A stretch of 49,712 bases of DNA, taken from Sediminibacterium sp. Gen4 (lineage in GTDB: Bacteria; Bacteroidota; Bacteroidia; Chitinophagales; Chitinophagaceae). The stretch covers positions 1-49,712 of the forward strand of contig JACBFI010000025.1 in NCBI GenBank assembly GCA_013391385.1, written 5' to 3'. Positions 34,025 through 44,296 of the stretch are shown here, piece after piece (position 1 is the first letter of the stretch; every line of letters starts with the position of its first letter). Below the pieces are notes generated by a model. It ran no database searches, had not been told where the DNA came from, and was given only the letters and a program-made list of their open reading frames with translations. A program made the position numbers and the translations under genes.

Positions 34025-34056
34025 AGAGGCTGTATCAGACATTTGATACAGCCTCT
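34025..34056 (-). terminator. Terminator of the GLPGLI gene
   Basis: A perfect 13-bp stem, AGAGGCTGTATCA (34025-34037) and TGATACAGCCTCT (34044-34056), with a six-base loop. On the minus strand it is followed by TTTTATTTAAA, fitting an intrinsic terminator for the gene ending at 34079. Confidence 0.9.
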
Positions 34057-34078
34057 ATAAGATTCAGTTAAACGAGAA

Positions 34079-34906
34079 TTAACCCCCTATTCTGATACCA
34101 CCATTTTGTATTTGCTGTTGCATCAGATCCATTCTCATTTTTGAAAACTCAGCTGCAGTTACTGTTTTCCCTTTTTTAGGTTCTTTCAATTGCTTTTGAT
34201 CTACTTGTTTTTTAAACTCTAAAGCTTTGTAAACAGTAGCACCATTGTCCGTATCGAGTTCAAGAATCACTCCGGGTAATTGGCCATGATTTTCTGGTCC
34301 AACCGGACTAGCAATATCTTGTGCATACCAGGCAACCAATTCTATTTCACGTGGTTGAGGACGAGAGGTATCACGATTTGTATTTCCTCCCGGACCATTG
34401 ATGACCATCATTCTCATGGGTGCAGCCTGTACGGTGATTTTTCTGGTTGCTTTTAAGCAGGTATAACCAAGAATTTGTTTGGTTTCATTGGTTAATTTCC
34501 AAGGTTGCTGTGTGATAGAGTCTACTACCAGATAGCTTTTGCCTGCGAGTTCAGAGCTAAGGATTGATTTTGATTGTGTGAAATTCTTGTACAGATCTCC
34601 AGCATCATTGCTACCACCCATGGTGAATGACATACGAACACCACCACCGCCACCGGCACCGGCACCTCCTGCAAATGGATCCGGAGCTTCATTCTCAGGA
34701 ATCATTCTGTACACAGAGATGCTATCACTAAAGATCAACAAATGCTTGGAGATACGAAACTCCGGTACCATCGCACGCATCTGTTCGTTGGGCATGTTAC
34801 GATGCGTATTTATTTTTCGTTCATAAACAATGGTGCCCTCTTTTATCTGGGCTTGTAATGCACTGATACCCATCGCAGCGGATATCAATAAAAATGCTTT
34901 CTTCAT
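34079..34906 (-). CDS. GLPGLI family exported protein
   Basis: A 275-aa exported protein with a signal peptide (residues 1-19, ending ALQAQ). The GLPGLI hallmark appears as GQLPGVILELD near 217, together with GYTCLKATR and AWYAQDIASPVGP typical of the family. A Gly-rich, Met-bearing insertion (GGAGAGGGGGV) lies near 80. Family members are Bacteroidota-specific periplasmic or outer-membrane associated proteins of unknown function, often near TonB-type receptors. It is transcribed divergently from the histidine kinase, and the shared promoter carries the same direct-repeat array as the beta-barrel gene, so the three are probably co-regulated. Confidence 0.93.
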   Translation of the reverse strand: MKKAFLLISAAMGISALQAQIKEGTIVYERKINTHRNMPNEQMRAMVPEFRISKHLLIFSDSISVYRMIPENEAPDPFAGGAGAGGGGGVRMSFTMGGSNDAGDLYKNFTQSKSILSSELAGKSYLVVDSITQQPWKLTNETKQILGYTCLKATRKITVQAAPMRMMVINGPGGNTNRDTSRPQPREIELVAWYAQDIASPVGPENHGQLPGVILELDTDNGATVYKALEFKKQVDQKQLKEPKKGKTVTAAEFSKMRMDLMQQQIQNGGIRIGG

Positions 34907-34970
34907 GAAGGTTACGATTTACTTTTTTTAATAATAAAACAAATTGTTTGTGTGTGCGTATAAATTCCCT

Positions 34971-35064
34971 CAAAGCTAATCCTAGCCTTTGTTAAGCATT
35001 CTTGCTCAAAGGTTAATTTAGGTTAATGAAATGCCTTTGGACCTAGTCGAACCCTTTACCTTTG
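34971..35064. promoter_or_regulatory. Divergent promoter of GLPGLI gene and histidine kinase with ATTAACC array
   Basis: On the minus strand ATTAACC lies at 35027-35021 and 35017-35011 and CTTAACA at 34996-34990, with offsets of 10 and 21 bases as at 30622-30659. A perfect -7 word TAGCTTTG (34978-34971) follows 11 bases later for the GLPGLI gene. On the plus strand TTTG (35036-35039) and TACCTTTG (35057-35064) form the kinase promoter, which shows that the earlier ATG at 35031 is not the kinase start. The binding protein is inferred to be the response regulator at 36915. Confidence 0.75.
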
Positions 35065-35081
35065 TTGCTCACTATAACAAC

Positions 35082-36908
35082 ATGAAAAAAGTACAGCTTA
35101 CCCTTTTATTAATGATGGCCACCATTTTACTGTTGGCTGCATTCGAAGGTTATTGGCTGCATAAACTATACAAAGACGAATATGATGGTTTACGCAAAGA
35201 AGTGGATGTTAGTTTTCGGGAAACCATGAATAAACTCCAGCTAGGTAGATTTGAAAAAGATACAGCACTGGTAGGGGAAGTATTTACTACGACACTGACT
35301 TCAAAAAAAAATAATACTACTTTTCAATCGGATGCATCAGTTAAAAAGAATGCCCGACCTTCTACTTTTGTTTACCGGTCAATTACCCCATCAGATGTAT
35401 TGAAAAAAATTCCACCAGATTCCATTGAGTCGGTTACAGTATTGAAAGGAGCAGCTTCCGGTTTTAGCTTTAAGGGGGCACCTAATCCTGCTTTAATTGA
35501 GTTGATCATGAAACAATCACAAAATGCTATTGACTCTCCACGGAGAATTGTCATTAGAGTGGATAGTGCATTTCATGAAAATTTAGATGGAAGAACATTT
35601 GAAAGACGTAATGGGGTCACCATTAGTATTCAAGGAAAAGATACTACGGGACTGAAAATGCTGGGTGATAGTATGGCTAAATTGTCAAACAGGGTTTTCA
35701 CAATGCCTATGTTAAGAGCTGCAAAAACATTGGAAGATAGGATGCGTAGAACAGATAGTATCCGTTTTACAAAAGCCATCACCCCACCGGCGGATACCAT
35801 TTTACAGTTTCCATCTCCCGTACAAAAGACTGTAAGCTCACCCATCATTCGTTTTCTTTCTAGTAATAAAACGATCAACGATTCCATTCCTGTTAAAACT
35901 GTAGACTCCGCTTATAGAGTAGAATTGAATAAGACCAATAAGCAATTAAAATTTTCAATACAGTTTGAGTCTTATAAAGACAGCAGCCAAAAAATATGGA
36001 ATCTTAAACGCGACAGTTCAAATGCAGTCGTAACTGATAAGGTTTTTGTAGGATATACTACACCTTATGCTTACCAAGCGAAATTTGAAGACACTAATAT
36101 GTATGTATTGGGAAAAATGCAAATGCAGATAGGGGGGTCTTTATTGGTATTGTTATTGGTGGCTGGTTCTTTTATTGTATTGTATCGTAACCTATTAGCT
36201 CAACAGCGACTTGCAGAAATCAAAAACGATTTTATCAGTAATATCACGCATGAGCTCAAAACACCTATTGCAACAGTGGGTGTAGCGATTGAAGCATTGA
36301 GAAATTTTAATGCGATGCAAAGTCCGGAAAGAACAAAAGAATATCTGGATATTTCTGCTGCTGAATTACAACGCTTGAGTCTGTTGGTAGATAAAGTATT
36401 AAAACTTTCGATGTTTGAAAAACAACAGATTGAACTGAATAAAGAACCTTTTGATTTGAAAGAACTGATGCAAGAGACATTAAAAATCATGAAGCTTCAG
36501 TTTGATAAACAAAAAGCATCGGTAACATTTACCTCCAGTGACCATAGCTTTATGTTGGAAGCGGATAAATTGCATATCACTAGTGTGATTTATAATTTAT
36601 TGGACAATGCATTGAAGTACAGTAAAAACAACGCACAGATTCAAGTAAACCTAGACTTAGTAGATCATAAATCAATTGTATTAAAGGTTTCAGATAATGG
36701 GATGGGTATTGCGCCTGAATACCAGGGTAAAATATTTGACAAGTTTTTCCGTGTGCCTACTGGCGATAAACATAATATCAAAGGTTATGGTTTGGGTTTG
36801 AGTTATGTAGCAGAAGTGATCAAAAGCCATAAGGGTTCCATTTCAGTGGATAGCGAACCGGAGAAAGGAAGTACATTTACGGTAACACTTCCGGTTAGTC
36901 ATAAATAA
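35082..36908 (+). CDS. Sensor histidine kinase with plug-like sensor segment
   Basis: A 608-aa membrane histidine kinase. TM1 is at about residues 5-24, a long periplasmic region follows to about 345, and TM2 is at about 350-368. The H-box ITHELKTPI has phosphoacceptor His390. The ATPase domain has an N-box (NLLDNALKYSKNN), DNGMGI and GYGLGLS. Residues 111-144 of the periplasmic part (PPDSIESVTVLKGAASG..., then ALIELIMK) closely resemble the TonB-receptor plug hallmark 'DIESIEVLKGA...GANGVILITTK'. The start at 35082 is fixed by the promoter upstream. It is co-transcribed with the response regulator seven bases downstream. Confidence 0.92.
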   Translation: MKKVQLTLLLMMATILLLAAFEGYWLHKLYKDEYDGLRKEVDVSFRETMNKLQLGRFEKDTALVGEVFTTTLTSKKNNTTFQSDASVKKNARPSTFVYRSITPSDVLKKIPPDSIESVTVLKGAASGFSFKGAPNPALIELIMKQSQNAIDSPRRIVIRVDSAFHENLDGRTFERRNGVTISIQGKDTTGLKMLGDSMAKLSNRVFTMPMLRAAKTLEDRMRRTDSIRFTKAITPPADTILQFPSPVQKTVSSPIIRFLSSNKTINDSIPVKTVDSAYRVELNKTNKQLKFSIQFESYKDSSQKIWNLKRDSSNAVVTDKVFVGYTTPYAYQAKFEDTNMYVLGKMQMQIGGSLLVLLLVAGSFIVLYRNLLAQQRLAEIKNDFISNITHELKTPIATVGVAIEALRNFNAMQSPERTKEYLDISAAELQRLSLLVDKVLKLSMFEKQQIELNKEPFDLKELMQETLKIMKLQFDKQKASVTFTSSDHSFMLEADKLHITSVIYNLLDNALKYSKNNAQIQVNLDLVDHKSIVLKVSDNGMGIAPEYQGKIFDKFFRVPTGDKHNIKGYGLGLSYVAEVIKSHKGSISVDSEPEKGSTFTVTLPVSHK

Positions 36909-36914
36909 TGAATC

Positions 36915-37598
36915 ATGCCAATCAAAGTACTATATGTAGAAGATGAGTTGTTTTTGGGTAAGATTGTGAAGGAAACCCTTGAAACAAGAGGATTTGAAGT
37001 GATCATGGAGTCTGATGGTGCCGATGTGATCCGCAGCTTCGAAGATGAAAATCCTGATATCTGCATACTGGATGTCATGCTCCCTAATAAAAGTGGTTTT
37101 GAGTTAGCGGAAGATATTCGCAAACTGAATGATGATGTACCTGTAATTTTTCTTACCGCCAAAACACAAACAGAAGATGTGGTGCAAGGATTTAAAATAG
37201 GTGGCAATGATTATATCAGGAAGCCATTCAGCATGGAAGAACTCATCGTTCGTATTGAGAATGCTTTGCGTGTAAAAAAAGAAGTATTGATCCCCGAAAC
37301 TGGGGACAGCATCACCATGGGTAAATACCAGTTCCATTTGAATAAGCAAGTCCTTACCAACGGTTCTACGGAAAGAAAACTCTCTTATCGAGAAGCAGAA
37401 CTGGTGAAGTATCTCTATCGTCATAAAAATGATGTAATCGACAGAAGAGATTTATTAAACCATATCTGGGGCAATGATTCTTTTTTTAATAGCCGTAATT
37501 TGGATGTATACATCACTAAAATCAGGGGCTACCTGAAAGAAGACCCCTCTCTTGAAATTATCACGATTAAAGGGGTGGGGTATCGGTTCGTTGTCTAA
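36915..37598 (+). CDS. OmpR-family response regulator
   Basis: A 227-aa regulator. The receiver domain (1-120) has acidic pocket Glu9/Asp10, phosphoacceptor Asp53 (ILDVMLPNKSG) and Lys105-region KPFSMEEL. A winged-helix DNA-binding domain (about 130-227) contains LSYREAELVKYLYRHKNDVI and GVGYRFVV. It partners the kinase immediately upstream. OmpR-type proteins bind direct repeats of about 10-11 bases, as found at 30622-30659 and 34990-35027, so those promoters are the likely targets. This target assignment is an inference from position and repeat geometry. Confidence 0.95.
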   Translation: MPIKVLYVEDELFLGKIVKETLETRGFEVIMESDGADVIRSFEDENPDICILDVMLPNKSGFELAEDIRKLNDDVPVIFLTAKTQTEDVVQGFKIGGNDYIRKPFSMEELIVRIENALRVKKEVLIPETGDSITMGKYQFHLNKQVLTNGSTERKLSYREAELVKYLYRHKNDVIDRRDLLNHIWGNDSFFNSRNLDVYITKIRGYLKEDPSLEIITIKGVGYRFVV

Positions 37599-37725
37599 TT
37601 TTAGTTGATAGTTGCTAGTTGACAGCAGGAAGGTTTTCCTGTCAACTGTCAACTAGCAACTGTCAACCCGACTCTTCCCCAACTTTCCCTGTCAACCGCC
37701 CACTATCAACTATCAACGTTCCCTC
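37599..37725. repeat. Degenerate 'TAGTTGATAGTTG/CAACTATCAACT' inverted-repeat block
   Basis: Between the response regulator and kbl, words gttgatagttgctagttgac and caactgtcaactagcaact form a long imperfect stem (GTTGCTAGTTGACAG pairs with CTGTCAACTAGCAAC). More copies (ccactatcaactatcaacg) occur up to 37719. It could fold as a terminator for the two-component operon, but the repetition suggests a dispersed intergenic element. A frame running through it into kbl is not the gene start. Confidence 0.7.
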
Positions 37726-37762
37726 TACTTTTCCTACCTTCGCATTCCATAATTGCCAAGCT

Positions 37763-38950
37763 ATGAATGAAAAGTTTGTAACCCGTATCAGGGAAGAATT
37801 ACAAGAAATAGATGCAGCCGGATTGTTTAAGAAAGAACGTATTATTACCAGCGAGCAAGGTCCTGAGATTGTAGTGAATGGGAAAACCGTTTTAAACTTT
37901 TGTGCCAACAATTACCTAGGTCTGTCTTCACACCCCAAAGTGATCGAAGCTGCCCATAAAGCTATTGATACACATGGCTATGGTATGAGTAGTGTTCGTT
38001 TTATTTGTGGCACACAAGACATCCATAAAGAATTGGAGAAAAAACTGGCTGAGTTTCTCGGAACAGAAGATACTATACTATATGCAGCGGCATTTGATGC
38101 AAATGGTGGCGTTTTTGAACCACTGTTCAATGAACAAGATGCCATTATCAGCGATGCGCTCAACCATGCTTCTATTATTGACGGTGTTCGTTTGTGCAAA
38201 GCCCAGCGTTTCCGCTATGAGCACAACAATATGGAAGATCTGGAAGCGAAGTTGAAAGAGAGTGCCGGCTGTAGAAGTAGGATCATTGTAACAGATGGTT
38301 CTTTCAGCATGGATGGAACGATTGCACAATTAGATAAAATATGCGACCTCGCTGATCAGTATGATGCCATTGTAATGATTGATGAATGTCATTCATCCGG
38401 TTTCTTAGGTAAAACAGGACGGGGAACCCATGAATACAGAGGTGTAATGGGTAGGATTGATATCATCACCGGAACATTAGGAAAAGCTTTAGGTGGAGCC
38501 AGTGGTGGTTTTACTTCCGGTAGAAAAGAGATCATCGAAATGTTACGTCAGAGAAGCAGACCTTATTTGTTTTCCAATACGGTAGCTCCTTCCATTGTAG
38601 GGGCATCTATTGCAGTATTGGATATGCTTACGGAGACAACCGCTTTGAGAGATCAACTGGAGTATAATACGAAGTACTTCCGTACAAAAATGACAGAAGC
38701 AGGGTTTGATATCAAACCCGGAGATCATCCCATCGTGCCAATTATGTTGTATGATGCGGTGGTGGCACAACAATTTGCGGCAAAATTGCTGGAAGAAGAA
38801 GTATATGTAATTGGATTCTTTTATCCGGTGGTAGCTAAAGGGCTGGCACGTATACGTGTTCAGTTAAGTGCTGCACATCAACAACAGCATCTTGATAAAG
38901 CCATTGCAGCTTTCATTAAAGTAGGAAAGGAATTGAAGGTATTGAAATAA
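37763..38950 (+). CDS. kbl: Glycine C-acetyltransferase (2-amino-3-ketobutyrate CoA ligase)
   Basis: A 395-aa alpha-oxoamine synthase (PLP). It interconverts 2-amino-3-ketobutyrate plus CoA with glycine plus acetyl-CoA, part of threonine breakdown. Kbl-specific segments seen are FCANNYLGLSSHP, SVRFICGTQDIHKELE, MIDECHSSGFLGKTGRGTHE, the PLP lysine in GTLGKALGGASGG and RSRPYLFSN. The start at 37763 (MNEKFVTRI) is chosen because the sequence before it is the repeat block. Threonine dehydrogenase is not adjacent. Related paralogues (capnine or sphingolipid synthases) exist, but the match to Kbl motifs is close. Confidence 0.95.
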   Translation: MNEKFVTRIREELQEIDAAGLFKKERIITSEQGPEIVVNGKTVLNFCANNYLGLSSHPKVIEAAHKAIDTHGYGMSSVRFICGTQDIHKELEKKLAEFLGTEDTILYAAAFDANGGVFEPLFNEQDAIISDALNHASIIDGVRLCKAQRFRYEHNNMEDLEAKLKESAGCRSRIIVTDGSFSMDGTIAQLDKICDLADQYDAIVMIDECHSSGFLGKTGRGTHEYRGVMGRIDIITGTLGKALGGASGGFTSGRKEIIEMLRQRSRPYLFSNTVAPSIVGASIAVLDMLTETTALRDQLEYNTKYFRTKMTEAGFDIKPGDHPIVPIMLYDAVVAQQFAAKLLEEEVYVIGFFYPVVAKGLARIRVQLSAAHQQQHLDKAIAAFIKVGKELKVLK

Positions 38951-38980
38951 TATCCACTCCAAGTGGCTAAATCTATCTGT

Positions 38981-39817
38981 ATGAATTTTTCAAAAAAAAT
39001 GCTTTCGGCATTTACGTTAGTAGTGGTTCTATTTGTTGCTTGTTCACCCAATAATGTAACCGTAGAAAACGGGTATCAAAAATATTTCGATGAAAATAAA
39101 GTGACGGGCACTTTCGGATTATTTGATAATGGTACCGGACAATTCACCATCTATAATTTATCCCGATTCAAAGACTCTTCTTATCTACCAGCTTCCACTT
39201 TTAAGATTGTCAACTCATTGATTGGTATTGAAACCGGAAGAGTGAGCAATGAAAAAATGGTGATCAAATGGGATGGGTTGGTTCGCATAATGCCGGGTGG
39301 TGATACTGCGCATGGCTGGAACAAGGATTTGACCATGGAAGAAGCTTTTGCAGCTTCGGCTTTGCCTTATTATCAGGAAGTGGCTCGAAGAATTGGGAAA
39401 GATACCATGCAGATTTGGATTGATAGTTTGCAGTATGGTAACAAACAGTTAGGTACAGCTATTGATTCTTTTTGGATCAATAACTCCTTGAAAATTTCTC
39501 CGGATGAGCAACTGGGCTTGGTAAAACGATTGTACTTCGGTCAATTGCCTTTTCAAAAACGTACCCAAGATATCGTCAAAAAAATGATGATCAGAGAAAA
39601 TAATGCGAATTATCAGCTGGCATACAAGACCGGATTAGGGTTTAAGGAAAATGGCAATCTGATTGGGTGGATTGTTGGATGGATTGAAGAAAACAAGCAT
39701 CCTTATTTCTTTGTACTGAATGCGGAAGGACCTGCTGATGCTAAAATGATGGATGCAAGAATGAATATCTTAAAAGGCATCTTAAAAGAGCAAGGATTTT
39801 TTGAAGGTAAACGATAA
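38981..39817 (+). CDS. Class D beta-lactamase-like exported protein
   Basis: A 278-aa protein with a lipoprotein-like signal (FVACS, Cys21). All class D landmarks are visible: S-T-F-K at 72-75 with acyl-acceptor Ser72 and Lys75 (normally carbamylated), SAL at 126-128 in place of the usual S-x-V, YGN at 152-154, Trp165, and KTG at 216-218. The length fits a full enzyme. It could hydrolyse beta-lactams or be a BlaR-type sensor domain relic; no penicillin-sensor partner gene is adjacent. A GTG at 38963 would add six residues but the ATG at 38981 is more likely. It lies 30 bases after kbl, possibly by chance. Confidence 0.87.
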   Translation: MNFSKKMLSAFTLVVVLFVACSPNNVTVENGYQKYFDENKVTGTFGLFDNGTGQFTIYNLSRFKDSSYLPASTFKIVNSLIGIETGRVSNEKMVIKWDGLVRIMPGGDTAHGWNKDLTMEEAFAASALPYYQEVARRIGKDTMQIWIDSLQYGNKQLGTAIDSFWINNSLKISPDEQLGLVKRLYFGQLPFQKRTQDIVKKMMIRENNANYQLAYKTGLGFKENGNLIGWIVGWIEENKHPYFFVLNAEGPADAKMMDARMNILKGILKEQGFFEGKR

Positions 39818-39836
39818 GCAATAATTTATTTATTGG

Positions 39837-40334
39837 ATGACAAAACGACAAGATTATATCAGCTGGGATGAATATTTTATGGGTATTGCTTTATTGTCTG
39901 CCAAACGAAGCAAGGATCCCAATACCCAGGTGGGTGCCTGTATTGTGAATGAACAGAATAAAATTGTAGGAACCGGATACCATGGGTTACCTATCGGTTG
40001 TAATGATGATGAATTTCCCTGGAGTAAGCAAGGCGACTTCCTGGATACCAAGTACCCCTATGTTTGTCACGCAGAGTTGAATGCCATCCTGAATAATATT
40101 GGAATGGATTTAAAAGGATGTAAAATCTATACAGCTCTTTTCCCTTGTAATGAATGTACAAAAGCCATTATTCAATCAGGGATTAAGGAAGTAGTGTATT
40201 TGTCAGATAAGTATAATGGATCGGATACATCCATCGCTTCCAAAAAAATGTTGGATACAGCTGGTATCAGTTATCGCAAAGCGATCTCACGTATGCAACA
40301 ATTACATCTATCTTTTGATGAAACGGATGTTTAG
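39837..40334 (+). CDS. dCMP/cytidine deaminase family protein
   Basis: A 165-aa zinc-dependent deaminase of the dCMP deaminase (ComEB-like) type. The zinc site is HAE (CHAELNA) with PCNEC downstream (FPCNECTKAI). The N-terminus SWDEYFMGIALLSAKRSKDPNTQVGA is typical. It would make dUMP from dCMP for thymidylate synthesis. It is convergent with the oxidoreductase gene, overlapping its 3' end by four bases. Confidence 0.94.
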   Translation: MTKRQDYISWDEYFMGIALLSAKRSKDPNTQVGACIVNEQNKIVGTGYHGLPIGCNDDEFPWSKQGDFLDTKYPYVCHAELNAILNNIGMDLKGCKIYTALFPCNECTKAIIQSGIKEVVYLSDKYNGSDTSIASKKMLDTAGISYRKAISRMQQLHLSFDETDV

Positions 40335-41368
40335 TTGGTAGTATTCAAAGCTGCTTTCACAGCGGGAGCAATTTTGGTTCCGAAGATTTCTATCGATTCC
40401 ATTAAATCCTTGTGCGAAGGTCCACCCACATCCATATGCGCAGCGAAGCGATCAAATCCAAGTACTTCATGTAAGTAAAGAATTTTGTCGATGGCTTCAT
40501 TGGCATCACCAATAATCAAGGCCCCATGTTTGCCTCTTCCTGCTTCATACTGTTCTTTTGTATAGGGAGACCATCCTCTTTCCCGACCAATTCTATTCAT
40601 CTGCTGTGCATACTGATGAAAATATTGATCAGCAGTAACTTCACCTTGCTTACCAAAAAAAGCATGCATATGTACACCGGTTTTTTGATGTGACGCAGGA
40701 TGTTTGAAGTGTGTACAGACTTTATGATAATAATCGAATAGTGGCTTGAATTGGGCCGGACTCCCACCAATGATCGCAAAAATCACGGGGATGCCATACG
40801 TGCCTGCTCTTAATACCGATTCCGGAGTGCCGCCAACAGCAATCCATAGGTCTAACTTATCCTGAAATGCCCTTGGAAATACTTCCTGCTGAATTAATGG
40901 TTTTCTGAACTGGCCTTTCCAACTTATTTTTTGTTGCTGATTAATTTGGAATAGCAGATCGAGTTTCTCTTCAAATAAAACATCATAGTCTCTGAGATCA
41001 AAACCAAAAAGGGGAAATGATTCTGTAAAGCTGCCACGTCCTACAACCAATTCTGCTCGGCCATCAGAAAGTTGATCGATCGTGGAATATTGTTGGTATA
41101 ATCTCACAGGATCTGCAGAACTCAAAACAGATACCGCGCTTCCCAGTCTGATATTTTTTGTTACCGGAGCAGCCGCAGCCAATATGATCTCCGGAGCAGA
41201 TACAGCATATTCCTGTCTATGATGTTCACCAATACCAAAGAAGTCAAGACCTAATTCATCCATCAGCTTTATTTCCTCGATCATTTGTTTCAAACGATTA
41301 CCAGTGGGTTCTTGAACTCCATCTTTGTTGACATGAATATCTCCAAACATGCTAATGCCTAACTCCAT
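40331..41368 (-). CDS. Luciferase-like (LLM class) flavin-dependent oxidoreductase
   Basis: A 345-aa TIM-barrel oxidoreductase of the bacterial-luciferase superfamily. It opens MELGISMFGDI and contains GLDFFGIGEHHRQEYAVSAPEIILAAAA, SVLSSADPVRLYQQYSTIDQLSDGRAELVVGRGSF and IAVGGTPESVLRAG. The start at 41368 is supported by a perfect -7 word TATCTTTG (41389-41382, minus strand) that would lie inside a longer frame. It presumably reduces FMN- or F420-linked substrates; nothing in the sequence reveals which. Its 3' end overlaps the deaminase gene by four bases. Confidence 0.93.
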   Translation of the reverse strand: MELGISMFGDIHVNKDGVQEPTGNRLKQMIEEIKLMDELGLDFFGIGEHHRQEYAVSAPEIILAAAAPVTKNIRLGSAVSVLSSADPVRLYQQYSTIDQLSDGRAELVVGRGSFTESFPLFGFDLRDYDVLFEEKLDLLFQINQQQKISWKGQFRKPLIQQEVFPRAFQDKLDLWIAVGGTPESVLRAGTYGIPVIFAIIGGSPAQFKPLFDYYHKVCTHFKHPASHQKTGVHMHAFFGKQGEVTADQYFHQYAQQMNRIGRERGWSPYTKEQYEAGRGKHGALIIGDANEAIDKILYLHEVLGFDRFAAHMDVGGPSHKDLMESIEIFGTKIAPAVKAALNTTN

Positions 41369-41381
41369 ACGCCATTTTTTG

Positions 41382-41389
41382 CAAAGATA
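41382..41389 (-). promoter_or_regulatory. -7 element of the luciferase-like gene
   Basis: TATCTTTG on the minus strand, 13 bases before the ATG at 41368. A perfect Bacteroidota -7 word with a very short leader. Confidence 0.6.
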
Positions 41390-41531
41390 GATAGGACTTG
41401 GAACCAATGGCTCATCAATCTGCCTTTAGAAGTATTGGTATTGTTAAAACCATGGTCCTGGCAATAAAAATTTTGGGAATTGATTTTTATACTTTTACTT
41501 TGTAATTCAAAGTACTTTTAAAACAATCAAT

Positions 41532-41870
41532 ATGATACAACAAAACGACGCAAACTTTATTCAGGTAAACCCGATTGCAGCTGCTAAGCGCATGTTTATT
41601 GGCGCTGCCATTGCATTTGCTTTAATCCTTAGCTTATTACTCAGTGTAAAAGATCCCAAGCCTGAATGGGGAACTTTATGGATGCTGAAGCCCATGCTCA
41701 TCACTCCGCTGGCAGGAGCAGGAGGCGGGGCTTTTTTTTACTACATGACTCAAATTGTAAAAAATAATGTGTGGGCGAAATTGATTGCAACAGTGGTAGG
41801 GCTTGTTGGGTATGTGATTGCTATTTGGTTAGGTTCTGTTTTGGGTTTAAACGGTACCCTTTGGAATTAG
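41532..41870 (+). CDS. Small membrane protein, KefB-annotated type
   Basis: A 112-aa protein with three membrane helices (about 20-38, 51-72 and 81-105), a short cytoplasmic N-terminus and motifs such as LAGAGGGAFFYYM and WLGSVLGLNG. Similar proteins in this bacterial group are often labelled 'potassium transporter KefB', but the size and lack of known transport motifs make that name doubtful. It has a near-perfect -7 word (TTACTTTG at 41495-41502) and a terminator shared with katG downstream. The function is unknown. Confidence 0.75.
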   Translation: MIQQNDANFIQVNPIAAAKRMFIGAAIAFALILSLLLSVKDPKPEWGTLWMLKPMLITPLAGAGGGAFFYYMTQIVKNNVWAKLIATVVGLVGYVIAIWLGSVLGLNGTLWN

Positions 41871-41907
41871 TTCGTCAGTTCTTTTTAAACATAGGTTGAA
41901 GCAAAAA

Positions 41908-41933
41908 AAAGGTGACCATTCTTGGTCACCTTT
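41908..41933. terminator. Two-way terminator between the small membrane protein and katG
   Basis: A perfect 11-bp stem, AAAGGTGACCA (41908-41918) and TGGTCACCTTT (41923-41933), with loop TTCT. On the minus strand an eight-base T-tract follows (complement of 41903-41910), making it a strong terminator for katG; on the plus strand the T-run is shorter. Confidence 0.9.
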
Positions 41934-41951
41934 CATTGTTTTTTGCATTGG

Positions 41952-44294
<2,343 letters not shown>

Positions 44295-44296
<2 letters not shown>

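Noticed and set aside
35031-35081. Earlier ATG of the histidine kinase frame
   Set aside because: The promoter words at 35036-35064 lie inside the extra codons and the extra residues have no signal-like features, so the start is taken as 35082.
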